64,000 nt of DNA from an uncultured Oscillospiraceae bacterium (GTDB lineage: Bacteria; Bacillota; Clostridia; Oscillospirales; Oscillospiraceae), in contig CAKTTB010000005.1 of the NCBI GenBank assembly GCA_934613505.1, positions 69,737 to 133,736 of the forward strand, given 5' to 3'. A program made the position numbers and the translations under genes. Positions 33,831-41,287 of the stretch are shown here, in pieces. The notes under the pieces are model-generated. The model saw nothing but the letters and a program-made list of their open reading frames with translations. It had not been told where the DNA came from and searched no databases. Positions within the stretch are counted from its first letter, which is position 1. Every line of letters starts with the position of its first letter.

Positions 33831-35207
33831 TCAGATCATATTCTCCGGGTGGAATACCTCGTCAAAGCGTTCAGCCGTCAAAAAACCGAGGCTCACGCAG
33901 GCTTCCTTGAGGGAGATATTCTCCTTATATGCCTTCTTGGCCGTCTTGGCCGCGTTTTCATAGCCGATGTACGGGTTGAGTGCCGTGACCAGCATCAGTG
34001 AGTTGTGCAGGTTATGCTCCATCTTTTCGCGGTTGGCGCGGATGCCGCAGGCGCAGCGGTCGTTGAACGACACGATCGCCTCGCTCAGAAGCCGCGCGGA
34101 CTGCAGGAAATTATAGATGCAGACCGGCATGAACACGTTCAGCTCAAAGTTGCCCTGCGAAGCGGCCATCGAGACGGCCACGTCGTTGCCCATCACCTGC
34201 ACCGCGACCATGGTCACGGCCTCGCATTGGGTCGGGTTGACCTTGCCGGGCATGATGGACGAACCGGGTTCGTTTTCCGGAATGAAGATCTCGCCAAGCC
34301 CGTCTCTGGGGCCGGAGGCCAGCCAGCGCACGTCGTTTGCAATCTTCATCATGTCCGCGGCCAGCGCCTTCAGAGCGCCGTGTGCAAAAACCAGCTCGTC
34401 CTTGGAGGTCAGCGCGTGGAATTTATTTTCCGCGGTCTTGAAGCTCTTGCCCGTGAGCTTTGCGATCTCGGCTGCGACAGCCGTATCAAAGCCCTTCGGG
34501 GCGTTCAGCCCGGTGCCGACGGCCGTACCGCCGAGCGCCAGCTCCTTGAGCGGCTCCGCCGCCAGCTTCAGCATGGCCGCATCACGTTCAAGACTGCTGC
34601 GCCAGCCGGAAATTTCCTGTGAGAAGGAAATGGGCGTCGCGTCCTGCAGATGGGTGCGGCCGGATTTGACCACGCCCTCGTTTTCCTGCTCGAGCCGGCG
34701 GAACGTGTCGATCAGCGTCTGGACGGCAGGCAGCACGCGATCTTCGATCGCGCAGACGGCCGCGATGTGCATGGCCGTCGGGAACGTGTCGTTGGACGAC
34801 TGGGACATATTGATATCGTCGTTCGGATGCAGGAGCTTTTCGCCCGCGATCTCATTGCCGCGATTGGCGATGACCTCGTTGCTGTTCATGTTCGACTGCG
34901 TGCCGGAGCCGGTCTGCCACACGACCAGCGGGAAATTGTCCGCCAGCCTGCCGGAAATGACCTCGTCCGCGGCCTGCTCGATGGCAGCCAGCTTCTTCTC
35001 GGTCATCTTTTCCGGACGCAGCGCGCGGTTGGCGCGGGCAGCTGCCTTTTTGAGGATGCCGAAGGCGTGGATGATCTCCGCCGGCATGGTCTCAAGACCG
35101 ACGCCGATGGGGAAATTGTTGTGGCTGCGCTCGGTCTGCGCGCCCCAGTATTTATCGGCGGGTACCTGCACCTCGCCCATGGAATCGTGTTCGATCCGGT
35201 ATTGCAT
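33831..35207 (-). CDS. fumC: Fumarate hydratase class II
   Basis: Converts malate and fumarate; 458 aa, iron-free and oxygen-stable. The signature [15 protein letters not shown] is present with the catalytic serine, and [16 protein letters not shown] gives the substrate His region. The start at 35207 has AGGAG. It lies between a malate dehydrogenase-like gene and the Hdr/Flx/fumarate reductase genes, so it would run in the direction malate to fumarate. Confidence 0.95.
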   Translation of the reverse strand: MQYRIEHDSMGEVQVPADKYWGAQTERSHNNFPIGVGLETMPAEIIHAFGILKKAAARANRALRPEKMTEKKLAAIEQAADEVISGRLADNFPLVVWQTGSGTQSNMNSNEVIANRGNEIAGEKLLHPNDDINMSQSSNDTFPTAMHIAAVCAIEDRVLPAVQTLIDTFRRLEQENEGVVKSGRTHLQDATPISFSQEISGWRSSLERDAAMLKLAAEPLKELALGGTAVGTGLNAPKGFDTAVAAEIAKLTGKSFKTAENKFHALTSKDELVFAHGALKALAADMMKIANDVRWLASGPRDGLGEIFIPENEPGSSIMPGKVNPTQCEAVTMVAVQVMGNDVAVSMAASQGNFELNVFMPVCIYNFLQSARLLSEAIVSFNDRCACGIRANREKMEHNLHNSLMLVTALNPYIGYENAAKTAKKAYKENISLKEACVSLGFLTAERFDEVFHPENMI

Positions 35208-35246
35208 CGTTCGCTCTCCTATCTGTTTATTCATAAATTGACGGCG

Positions 35247-35283
35247 GAAAACCGCAGAGATACGGCTGTATCCCGCGGTTTTC
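35247..35283 (-). terminator. Hairpin between the malate dehydrogenase and fumC genes
   Basis: GAAAACCGC and GCGGTTTTC (35247-35255 with 35275-35283) form the outer stem, and an inner GATAC/GTATC pair extends it. On the minus strand it is followed by a modest U-containing tail. It may attenuate read-through from the dehydrogenase into fumC and the Hdr genes rather than stop it fully. Confidence 0.55.
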
Positions 35284-35302
35284 GACTTGCCGGTGCTTCC
35301 GC

Positions 35303-36247
35303 TCAGATCTCGACCTGACGGATGACCGCCTTCAGCTTCTCGGCGCTGGCGCGGAGCTTGTCGACCTCGCCGTCGGTCAGCTGGTTGAGGATCTTGCCGC
35401 GCACGCCCTGATTATCGACCAGCGCCAGCGTGGATAGACAGACGTCTGACACGCCGTATTCGCCGTGCATCATGGTCGAGACCGTGAGCGCCGTGCCGGC
35501 GGTGGACTGCACGCACTTGCAGAGGTGGCAGACCGACATGGCGACGGCGTAGAACGTCGCGCCCTTGTTCTTGATGACCTGCGCGCCGGAGGTCTTGACG
35601 AACTGCTCGATCTCCTCATAGTTCTGCTCCCACTTGATGCGATCGCCGTCCGGGGAATGCGCCTTGTAGGAGTCAATGTGGTTATTTGCGATGTGCACGA
35701 GGCTCCAGGGAACGAACGAGGAGTCGCCGTGCTCGCCGTAGACGTGCGCGTGCACGTTCTTCGGGCTGATATAGAACCGCTTGGCCAGCGCCGACTGCAG
35801 GCGGCTGGTGTCGAGGATGGTGCCGGAGCCGATGATATGGCTCTCCGGAATGCCGGAGATCTTGTGGAACACATAGGTCAGCACGTCGACCGGGTTGGAG
35901 ACGATGATATAGATCGCGTCCGGGGCTGCGGCGGTGATCTTCGGTGCAATGTCCTTGATGATGTTGACATTGGCCTGCGCCAGCTCCAGACGGCTCTGAC
36001 CAGCCTTGCGCGGCAGGCCGGACGTGATGATCACGATGTCCGAGCCGGAGGCTGCGTCGTAATCGCCGGAACGGACGATCACCGGAGAACAGAACGGTGC
36101 GCCCTGATAAATATCCATTGCCTCGCCGAACGCCTTCTCCTTGTTGACGTCGATCAGAACGATCTCGGATGCGATCCCCTGGATCATCAGATCATTTGCA
36201 ATGGTCGCGCCGACGCTGCCGGCGCCGATAACTGTGATTTTGCTCAT
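35303..36247 (-). CDS. LDH-fold 2-hydroxyacid dehydrogenase, probable malate dehydrogenase
   Basis: 314 aa, NAD-dependent. Rossmann motif [13 protein letters not shown], catalytic His173 in [14 protein letters not shown] and Arg149 in LDTSRL for the substrate carboxylate. The specificity loop reads [13 protein letters not shown]. Lactate dehydrogenases have Gln at the position of the first Arg (numbering 102, here residue 80), while malate dehydrogenases have Arg, and that Gln-to-Arg change is the classic switch. Overall similarity is to LDH, so automated naming may say L-lactate dehydrogenase. Fumarase and fumarate reductase downstream support malate. The start at 36247 has GGGGGA at 8 bases. 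Confidence 0.87.
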   Translation of the reverse strand: MSKITVIGAGSVGATIANDLMIQGIASEIVLIDVNKEKAFGEAMDIYQGAPFCSPVIVRSGDYDAASGSDIVIITSGLPRKAGQSRLELAQANVNIIKDIAPKITAAAPDAIYIIVSNPVDVLTYVFHKISGIPESHIIGSGTILDTSRLQSALAKRFYISPKNVHAHVYGEHGDSSFVPWSLVHIANNHIDSYKAHSPDGDRIKWEQNYEEIEQFVKTSGAQVIKNKGATFYAVAMSVCHLCKCVQSTAGTALTVSTMMHGEYGVSDVCLSTLALVDNQGVRGKILNQLTDGEVDKLRASAEKLKAVIRQVEI

Positions 36248-36294
36248 ATTCAGATCCCCCATTTGTTATGCTCAGACATATTTTGGATAAACTT

Positions 36295-36341
36295 TTACCG
36301 ATATAATTTTATCGGTTCTAACGGTAAAATTATATCGGTAA
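36295..36341. promoter_or_regulatory. Perfect 17-bp inverted repeat over the malate dehydrogenase promoter
   Basis: Arms TTACCGATATAATTTTA (36295-36311) and its exact complement (36325-36341), separated by 13 bases. The distal arm contains the TATAAT box. Symmetry, A+T richness and the LysR gene next door suggest a LysR-type or redox-responsive operator. Confidence 0.75.
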
Positions 36342-36357
36342 GTTTGGAATTATTCAA
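36329..36357 (-). promoter_or_regulatory. Promoter of the malate dehydrogenase gene
   Basis: Minus-strand TTGAAT (36357-36352), 17 bases, perfect TATAAT (36334-36329). The -10 lies within an arm of the inverted repeat. Confidence 0.7.
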
Positions 36358-36423
36358 ATGCTTTTTCCCGTACAGGCATGCTTGTTTTCATATAGTCCAC
36401 TCCGCATGAAAATCCGGATTTTT

Positions 36424-37317
36424 TTACACAGAAGCCTTGTGATCCCGGATAAACTGAACAAATCCGACCTCAATTTCGCTCATTGCATACTGTTTGTGAT
36501 ATACCAGCGCATTGAGATACAGGCTCTGGTTATCCGTGCACGGCAGCTGAACAAGGTTCCAGCGCTTCTTGCAGTGGTCGGGAATGGCGGGCGCGAACAT
36601 GTAGGAGTTGGGGATCTTCTCCAGCAGCGTCATCTGCGCCAGACGGTCGACGCAGTAGATCTTGCGGCGGACCGGCTCCTCGGCCTTGCCCTGCACGCGG
36701 AACACGTCGCCGTGGACGATCTCCGGCAGGCTGTCAAGATCGGTGCGGACCACGGATTCGCGGCTTGCCAGCGGATGCGACTTGTTCATGGTGACAAGAT
36801 AGTGATACTTGCTCAGAAGCTCGAAGCTCAAGCCGCGGGCGCTGGTCTGTTCGTCAAAATAATCGCGGTACTCCGACCGGAAGCGGATGACGCCGATCTC
36901 GGTCTCGCCGCTCGCCAGCGTCTCCAGCGCGACGCGCGCGTGGCATTCGCGCACAACGGCGTCGACCGGCTCCGCCTGCGGCAGACCCGCGAGATACTGC
37001 GCCGTCAGATCCAGCATCGCCGCCGAACGCGGGATGCACACGCGCAGCCGGTTCGCCACCGCGCGCTTCGGGCCGAGTGCCTCGATGGCCTCGGTCTCAC
37101 GCAGGATGGACTTGGCGTGCTGCAGGAAGATCGTGCCGCGCGTCGTCGGCCGGACGCCGCGGGTAGAGCGCTCAAAAATGCGGAAACCCAGCATCTGCTC
37201 GACGTCGTGCAGGATCCGGCTGAGGTTCGGCTGGCCGATGAACAGGTTCTCCGCCGCCTGTGAGATCGACCGGGTCCGCTCGATCTCAATGATATACTGC
37301 AAATGCTGTGTATTCAT
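36424..37317 (-). CDS. LysR-family transcriptional regulator upstream of the reductive C4 block
   Basis: 297 aa. N-terminal winged helix-turn-helix SISQAAENLFIGQPNLSRIL (17-36) and LGFRIFERSTRGVRPTTRG; the C-terminal part is the effector-binding domain. It is on the same strand as, and 176 bases upstream of, the malate dehydrogenase gene, with a large inverted repeat in between. A small dicarboxylate is a reasonable effector, but this is inference. Confidence 0.9.
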   Translation of the reverse strand: MNTQHLQYIIEIERTRSISQAAENLFIGQPNLSRILHDVEQMLGFRIFERSTRGVRPTTRGTIFLQHAKSILRETEAIEALGPKRAVANRLRVCIPRSAAMLDLTAQYLAGLPQAEPVDAVVRECHARVALETLASGETEIGVIRFRSEYRDYFDEQTSARGLSFELLSKYHYLVTMNKSHPLASRESVVRTDLDSLPEIVHGDVFRVQGKAEEPVRRKIYCVDRLAQMTLLEKIPNSYMFAPAIPDHCKKRWNLVQLPCTDNQSLYLNALVYHKQYAMSEIEVGFVQFIRDHKASV

Positions 37318-37404
37318 GCTCTGCCTCCTGATATTATATCAATTATAATATATCAGCTTTTGCTCCAGTTTGCAACCGTCGGCGATACAAATCCCTGCAC
37401 AAAA

Positions 37405-38652
37405 TCAGATACCCTTTTCCCTGTGTTCTTGTTGCTTTTCATGGTTTGCGGCTGTTGGAAGCTCTGTGAAGAACGCATTGACCCCGTCGCGGCTCTCTGC
37501 CCAGACGCGCCCGTGGTGCGCCGCGGCCACAGCCTGCGCGATGGAAAGTCCCAGTCCGAAGCTTCCGGTCCGCGTCCGCGCGGCGTCCGCCCGGTAAAAG
37601 CGCTTGAAGACGTCCCGCAGCTGTGCGTCCGTGAGCGGCTCGCCCTCGTTCGCCACGGACAGGCGGCAGGCCGCATGCCCGCAGCGGCGCAGCGCGACCG
37701 TGACCGTCCCGCCGGAGGCATATTTGCAGGCGTTATCCAGATAGATCTCCACCAGCTGCCGCAGCTGCTGTGCGTCTCCCATGACGGTGATCCCCTGCTC
37801 GATCTGCGTCTCAAGCGTCAGGCCGCGCTCATAGAGCGCCGCCTCAAACACCAGCGCGGCATCCCCGGTCAGCTCGCTGAGATCCAGCGGGGCGGCGTCC
37901 GGCAGCGACCTTCCGCTTTCCATCCGCGCCAGCTCCAGCAGGCTCTCGACCAGCGCGCGCATCTGCCGCGCCATGGCGGCAATGCCGTCTGTAAAGTGCC
38001 GCCGGTGTTCCTCGTCAAAGTCCCCGCTCTGCAGCAGCTCCGTATTTGTCAGGATCACCGTCAGCGGCGTCTTCAGCTCATGCGACGCATCCGCGACGAA
38101 CTGCTTCTGCTGCTCCCACGCAGCCTCGACCGGCCGGATCGCCCAGCGTGCCAGCAGCAGCGCCAGCCCGAAAAACGCCAGCAGGCTCACCGCGCCGATG
38201 CCGGCGCCGGTGCGCGCGAGGCTCCTGAGCGTCTGCCGCTCGCTGGTCGTATCCGCAAAGATCACGCTCTGCACCCCAGAGGCCGTCACGCGGCAAAAGC
38301 GCAGATTATATTCCGGGATCTCCCCGGTCGTCTCACTACCGGCAAGCGCCGTCTGCGCAATCCGTTCCAGAAACGCATGGTCGGAAAGATCAAATGAGCC
38401 GGAATTGATCGCCGTGATCATCCCATACTTGTCCATCTGCAGCACGAAATACGGCAGGCGCACCTGCTGCGGCTGCGCATCCGGCAAAACCGGCTCCAGC
38501 GGGTTGGCCGCGATCGCCTGCATCATGCTGATCGACTGCGTGCGCAGGTTCTGCCGCGTCAGCGTATAAAATAACCCGAAGCTCACGCCGAGCAGGCAGG
38601 CCACGACCAGCATCAGGATCGTCACAAATTTGACGCGCAGCTTTTTAATCAT
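37405..38652 (-). CDS. Membrane sensor histidine kinase
   Basis: 415 aa. Two membrane segments (about 9-28 and 146-168) enclose an extracellular sensor of about 115 residues. The HisKA motif is FVADASHELKTPLTVIL, with the phosphorylated His. The ATPase part has YLDNACKYAS (N box), GSFGLGLSIAQAV (G2) and FKRFYRAD (F box). The start at 38652 overlaps the response-regulator stop by 8 bases. The pair controls at least the divergent HtrA gene, judging by shared boxes. Cell-envelope stress is a plausible input. Confidence 0.93.
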   Translation of the reverse strand: MIKKLRVKFVTILMLVVACLLGVSFGLFYTLTRQNLRTQSISMMQAIAANPLEPVLPDAQPQQVRLPYFVLQMDKYGMITAINSGSFDLSDHAFLERIAQTALAGSETTGEIPEYNLRFCRVTASGVQSVIFADTTSERQTLRSLARTGAGIGAVSLLAFFGLALLLARWAIRPVEAAWEQQKQFVADASHELKTPLTVILTNTELLQSGDFDEEHRRHFTDGIAAMARQMRALVESLLELARMESGRSLPDAAPLDLSELTGDAALVFEAALYERGLTLETQIEQGITVMGDAQQLRQLVEIYLDNACKYASGGTVTVALRRCGHAACRLSVANEGEPLTDAQLRDVFKRFYRADAARTRTGSFGLGLSIAQAVAAAHHGRVWAESRDGVNAFFTELPTAANHEKQQEHREKGI

Positions 38653-39322
38653 CCGCCGCCACCTCCAGATGGTACCCCAGCCGGCGCGCCGACTCGATGC
38701 GCACGTTGGAGCCGATGCTTTTGAGCTTCTTGCGCAAAAAGCCCACATAGACCTCCACGTGGTTTTCCACCGCGTTCGAGTCAAAGCCCCAGACCTTTGC
38801 GAGAATGGCCTCCTTGGACGCGTTCTGCCCCTTCATCTGGAGCAGATACCGCATCACGTCAAATTCCCGCGCGGACAGCCGGATCTGCTTGTCCCTGCAC
38901 AGAAGCGTACACGACGCCAAATCGAGCGCCGTATTGCCGAACGACAGCTCGTTCACCTCTGTCCCCTGCCGCCGCAGCAGCGCGCCGATGCAGGCCAGCA
39001 GCTCCCGCGTGTCAAAGGGCTTCGTCAGGTAATAATCCGCGCCCGCGTTCAGCCCCTCGATCCGGTCCTCGAGCGACGATTTGGCCGTCAGCATCAGAAT
39101 GGGCGTCCCGCAGCGTCTGGCGCGGACCTGCCGCGCGACCTGATAGCCGTCCATCTTCGGCATCATCACATCCAGGATCAGAAGATCGTATACGCCCGAC
39201 TCAGCATATTCCTCGCCGGTCTCGCCGTCGTAGACGGCTTCCACCTCAAAGCCCTTGCTCTCCAGCATGGCCTGTAAGGAATCGGCCAGCAGCTTTTCAT
39301 CCTCAATGATCAGAATTTTCAT
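38645..39322 (-). CDS. OmpR/PhoB-family response regulator
   Basis: 225 aa. Receiver domain with IIEDE acidic pair, phospho-acceptor Asp in LLILDVMMPKMDG, MLTAK and KPFDTREL. C-terminal winged helix ends NVRIESARRLGYHLEV, typical of OmpR-type DNA-binding domains that recognise direct repeats with 10-11 bp period. GGAGGGA precedes the ATG at 39322. Co-transcribed with the kinase. Confidence 0.94.
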   Translation of the reverse strand: MKILIIEDEKLLADSLQAMLESKGFEVEAVYDGETGEEYAESGVYDLLILDVMMPKMDGYQVARQVRARRCGTPILMLTAKSSLEDRIEGLNAGADYYLTKPFDTRELLACIGALLRRQGTEVNELSFGNTALDLASCTLLCRDKQIRLSAREFDVMRYLLQMKGQNASKEAILAKVWGFDSNAVENHVEVYVGFLRKKLKSIGSNVRIESARRLGYHLEVAADD

Positions 39323-39353
39323 AGGCGTCCCTCCGGAACCGTTCTTGTACTGC

Positions 39354-39390
39354 ATTATACTAAACTTCTTTTCTGAAATAAAGCTGAAAT
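39354..39390 (-). promoter_or_regulatory. Response-regulator promoter with direct-repeat box
   Basis: Minus-strand TATAAT (39359-39354). The -35 region (39382-39377) is poor but overlaps CTGAAAT-N4-CTGAAAT (39373-39379, 39384-39390), an 11-bp-period direct repeat expected for an OmpR-family activator. This implies autoregulation. Confidence 0.65.
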
Positions 39391-39424
39391 TCCTTCATTC
39401 TTTCTTTACAAATCGTTCTTACTT

Positions 39425-39458
39425 TTTTCAGCGTTATTTCAGAATTGCGCGGTATGCT
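39425..39458 (+). promoter_or_regulatory. HtrA promoter with the same direct-repeat box in reverse orientation
   Basis: Read on the minus strand, 39442-39425 gives CTGAAAT-AACG-CTGAAAA, the same box as at 39373-39390. It covers the poor -35 region of a promoter whose -10 is TATGCT (39453-39458). The symmetric layout fits activation of both divergent genes by one regulator. Confidence 0.68.
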
Positions 39459-39517
39459 GAAGGCACAAAAACGAAAGAAAGCCACACACCGCAATGTGTG
39501 AAAAGGAGCGTTTGAAT

Positions 39518-40936
39518 ATGTCCGAATTTAACTATGATTCCAACTATGAACCCATTCAGCACCAGCAGTCCTATTCCTACGAATGCAGCGGCGGCCCGCA
39601 GCCGTCCGCTTCCCAGCCGGCTTCGCAGCCGGAACCCGCGCCGCAGAAAAAGTCCGGCAAGGCCGGCAAGGTCGTCGCCCTGCTTCTGGCGTGCGCGCTG
39701 GTCGGCGGCGGCTCCGGCTGGGGTGCAGCCGCACTGGCACAGAAAAACAGCAGCGCAGCCGCTGCTCCGACAGCCGCTTCGTCTGACGCGTCCGTCATGC
39801 TCGAGGGCCAGCGCCAGACCGCTGCGCTGCAGGTTGCTTCCGTCGATACCAGCAAGCTTCTGACGGCCAGCGAGGTCTACGCGCAGAACGTCAACTCCAC
39901 CGTCGGCATCACGACCTCCATCACTACCAACTACTTCGGCTACCAGACCACGGCCGCGGCCGCAGGCTCCGGCTTCATCCTGACGCAGGACGGCTACATC
40001 CTCACGAATTACCACGTCGTCGAATCGTCCGACTCCATCAAGGTCACGACCTATGACGGCACGAGCTACGACGCACAGCTCATCGGCTATGACGAGAGCA
40101 ACGACATCGCTGTTCTGAAGGTCGACGCAAACGATCTGACCCCGGTCGTCCTGGGCGACTCCGATTCCGTCAGCGTCGGCGACAGCGTCGTCGCCATCGG
40201 CAACCCGCTGGGCGAGCTGACGTTCTCCCTGACCGCCGGTGCGATCAGCGCGCTCGATCGTCCTGTGACGCTCTCCTCCGGCACGACCATGAACCTCATG
40301 CAGACCGACTGCGCCATCAACTCCGGCAACTCCGGCGGCGCGCTCTTCAATATGTACGGCGAGGTCATCGGCATTACCAACGCCAAGTATTCCAGCTCCT
40401 CGTCCAGCTCGGAAGCGTCCATCGATAACATCGGCTTTGCCATCCCCATCAATCAGGTGCGTTCGATCGTCGAGTCGATCATCCAGAACGGTTACATTAT
40501 CAAGCCGTATATCGGCGTGAGCGTCTCCGACGTCTCCTCCGAGAGCCAGAGCTACGGCCTGCCGCAGGGCGCGGCTGTCCGCTCCGTCGTTGACGGCAGC
40601 CCGGCCGCAGAGGCAGGATTGCAGGAAAATGACATCATCACCGCCGCCAACGGCGACGCCATCACCGGCAGCAACGATCTTGTGAAGCTCGTCAAGGCCG
40701 CTTCCGCAGGCGATACGCTGGAGCTGACCGTCTATCGTCAGGGCCAGACCGTTACCGTCACGCTGACCGTCGGCGAGCAGAAGCAGGACCCCCTGCCCGC
40801 GCAGACCACCGACAATACCCAGTCCGACAGCCAAAACCCGTATGGCCAGTACGACCAGTACGGCAGCCAGAACGGCGACCAGTATGGCCAACAGTACGGC
40901 GGCTCGTTCCCCTTCGGCTTCAGCTTCGGCGGCTAA
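39518..40936 (+). CDS. HtrA/DegP-like membrane-anchored serine protease with PDZ domain
   Basis: 472 aa. A cytoplasmic Gln/Ser/Pro-rich head (1-50), a single membrane helix (about 51-70), a trypsin-like domain and one PDZ domain (about 335-430) facing outside. The catalytic triad is His166 (ILTNYHVV), Asp196 (SNDIAVL) and Ser272 (INSGNSGGALF). The tail is rich in Gln, Tyr, Gly and Asp. AAAGGAG precedes the ATG at 39518. It degrades or refolds damaged exported proteins. It is divergent from a two-component system that shares its promoter box. Confidence 0.94.
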   Translation: MSEFNYDSNYEPIQHQQSYSYECSGGPQPSASQPASQPEPAPQKKSGKAGKVVALLLACALVGGGSGWGAAALAQKNSSAAAAPTAASSDASVMLEGQRQTAALQVASVDTSKLLTASEVYAQNVNSTVGITTSITTNYFGYQTTAAAAGSGFILTQDGYILTNYHVVESSDSIKVTTYDGTSYDAQLIGYDESNDIAVLKVDANDLTPVVLGDSDSVSVGDSVVAIGNPLGELTFSLTAGAISALDRPVTLSSGTTMNLMQTDCAINSGNSGGALFNMYGEVIGITNAKYSSSSSSSEASIDNIGFAIPINQVRSIVESIIQNGYIIKPYIGVSVSDVSSESQSYGLPQGAAVRSVVDGSPAAEAGLQENDIITAANGDAITGSNDLVKLVKAASAGDTLELTVYRQGQTVTVTLTVGEQKQDPLPAQTTDNTQSDSQNPYGQYDQYGSQNGDQYGQQYGGSFPFGFSFGG

Positions 40937-41041
40937 CCAAGTATGCTTCCCTCCTCCGGCCGGATAACTCCTCCATGTCAGATCCTTCATAATTTCTTCC
41001 CTCCGGCCGGAGTTCCTGTCTGACGCGCAGGCGTCGATCAA

Positions 41042-41080
41042 AAACCCTCCCGCTGCACATGCAGCGGGAGGGTTTCGTTT
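41042..41080 (+). terminator. Terminator of the HtrA gene
   Basis: AAACCCTCCCGCTGC (41042-41056) pairs with its complement (41061-41075) around ACAT, followed by CGTTTG. Confidence 0.85.
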
Positions 41081-41128
41081 GTCACGCAGTCCGATTTTCA
41101 TGAAGCAGCTTAAAAAACGCTCTAGCCC

Positions 41129-41235
41129 TGTAGGGGTCGATGCCCACATCGACCCGCTGTAACGGTTACGAATTTGCCGCAAACTTCCGTAAAACGGTCT
41201 GTACTGCCGGGACGATGTGGGCATCGTCCCCTACA
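41129..41235. repeat. Small inverted-repeat element (MITE-like), TGTAGGGG family
   Basis: The 351-base gap between htrA and the hydrogenase gene holds a terminator and this 107-bp element. Its ends are 28-bp imperfect inverted repeats (41129-41156 and 41208-41235). Each end is itself a hairpin, with TCGATG/CATCGA in one arm and ACGATG/CATCGT in the other. There is no coding capacity. A solo arm occurs at 12792. Confidence 0.75.
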
Positions 41236-41287
41236 TGCACGTCCAAAAGTTTTCAATAAATACCCAGCAATGATGTTTTCGGCAGCC

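Noticed and set aside
23844..36247. Reading the Hdr genes as a methanogen-type heterodisulfide reductase
   Set aside because: Nothing else in the window suggests a methanogen; tRNAs, promoters and ribosome sites are bacterial. Hdr subunits are used in bacteria for other acceptors.
36295..36341. Rho-independent terminator after the LysR gene
   Set aside because: The inverted repeat is A/T-rich with a promoter -10 in one arm and no G/C stem followed by a T-run. An operator is a better reading.
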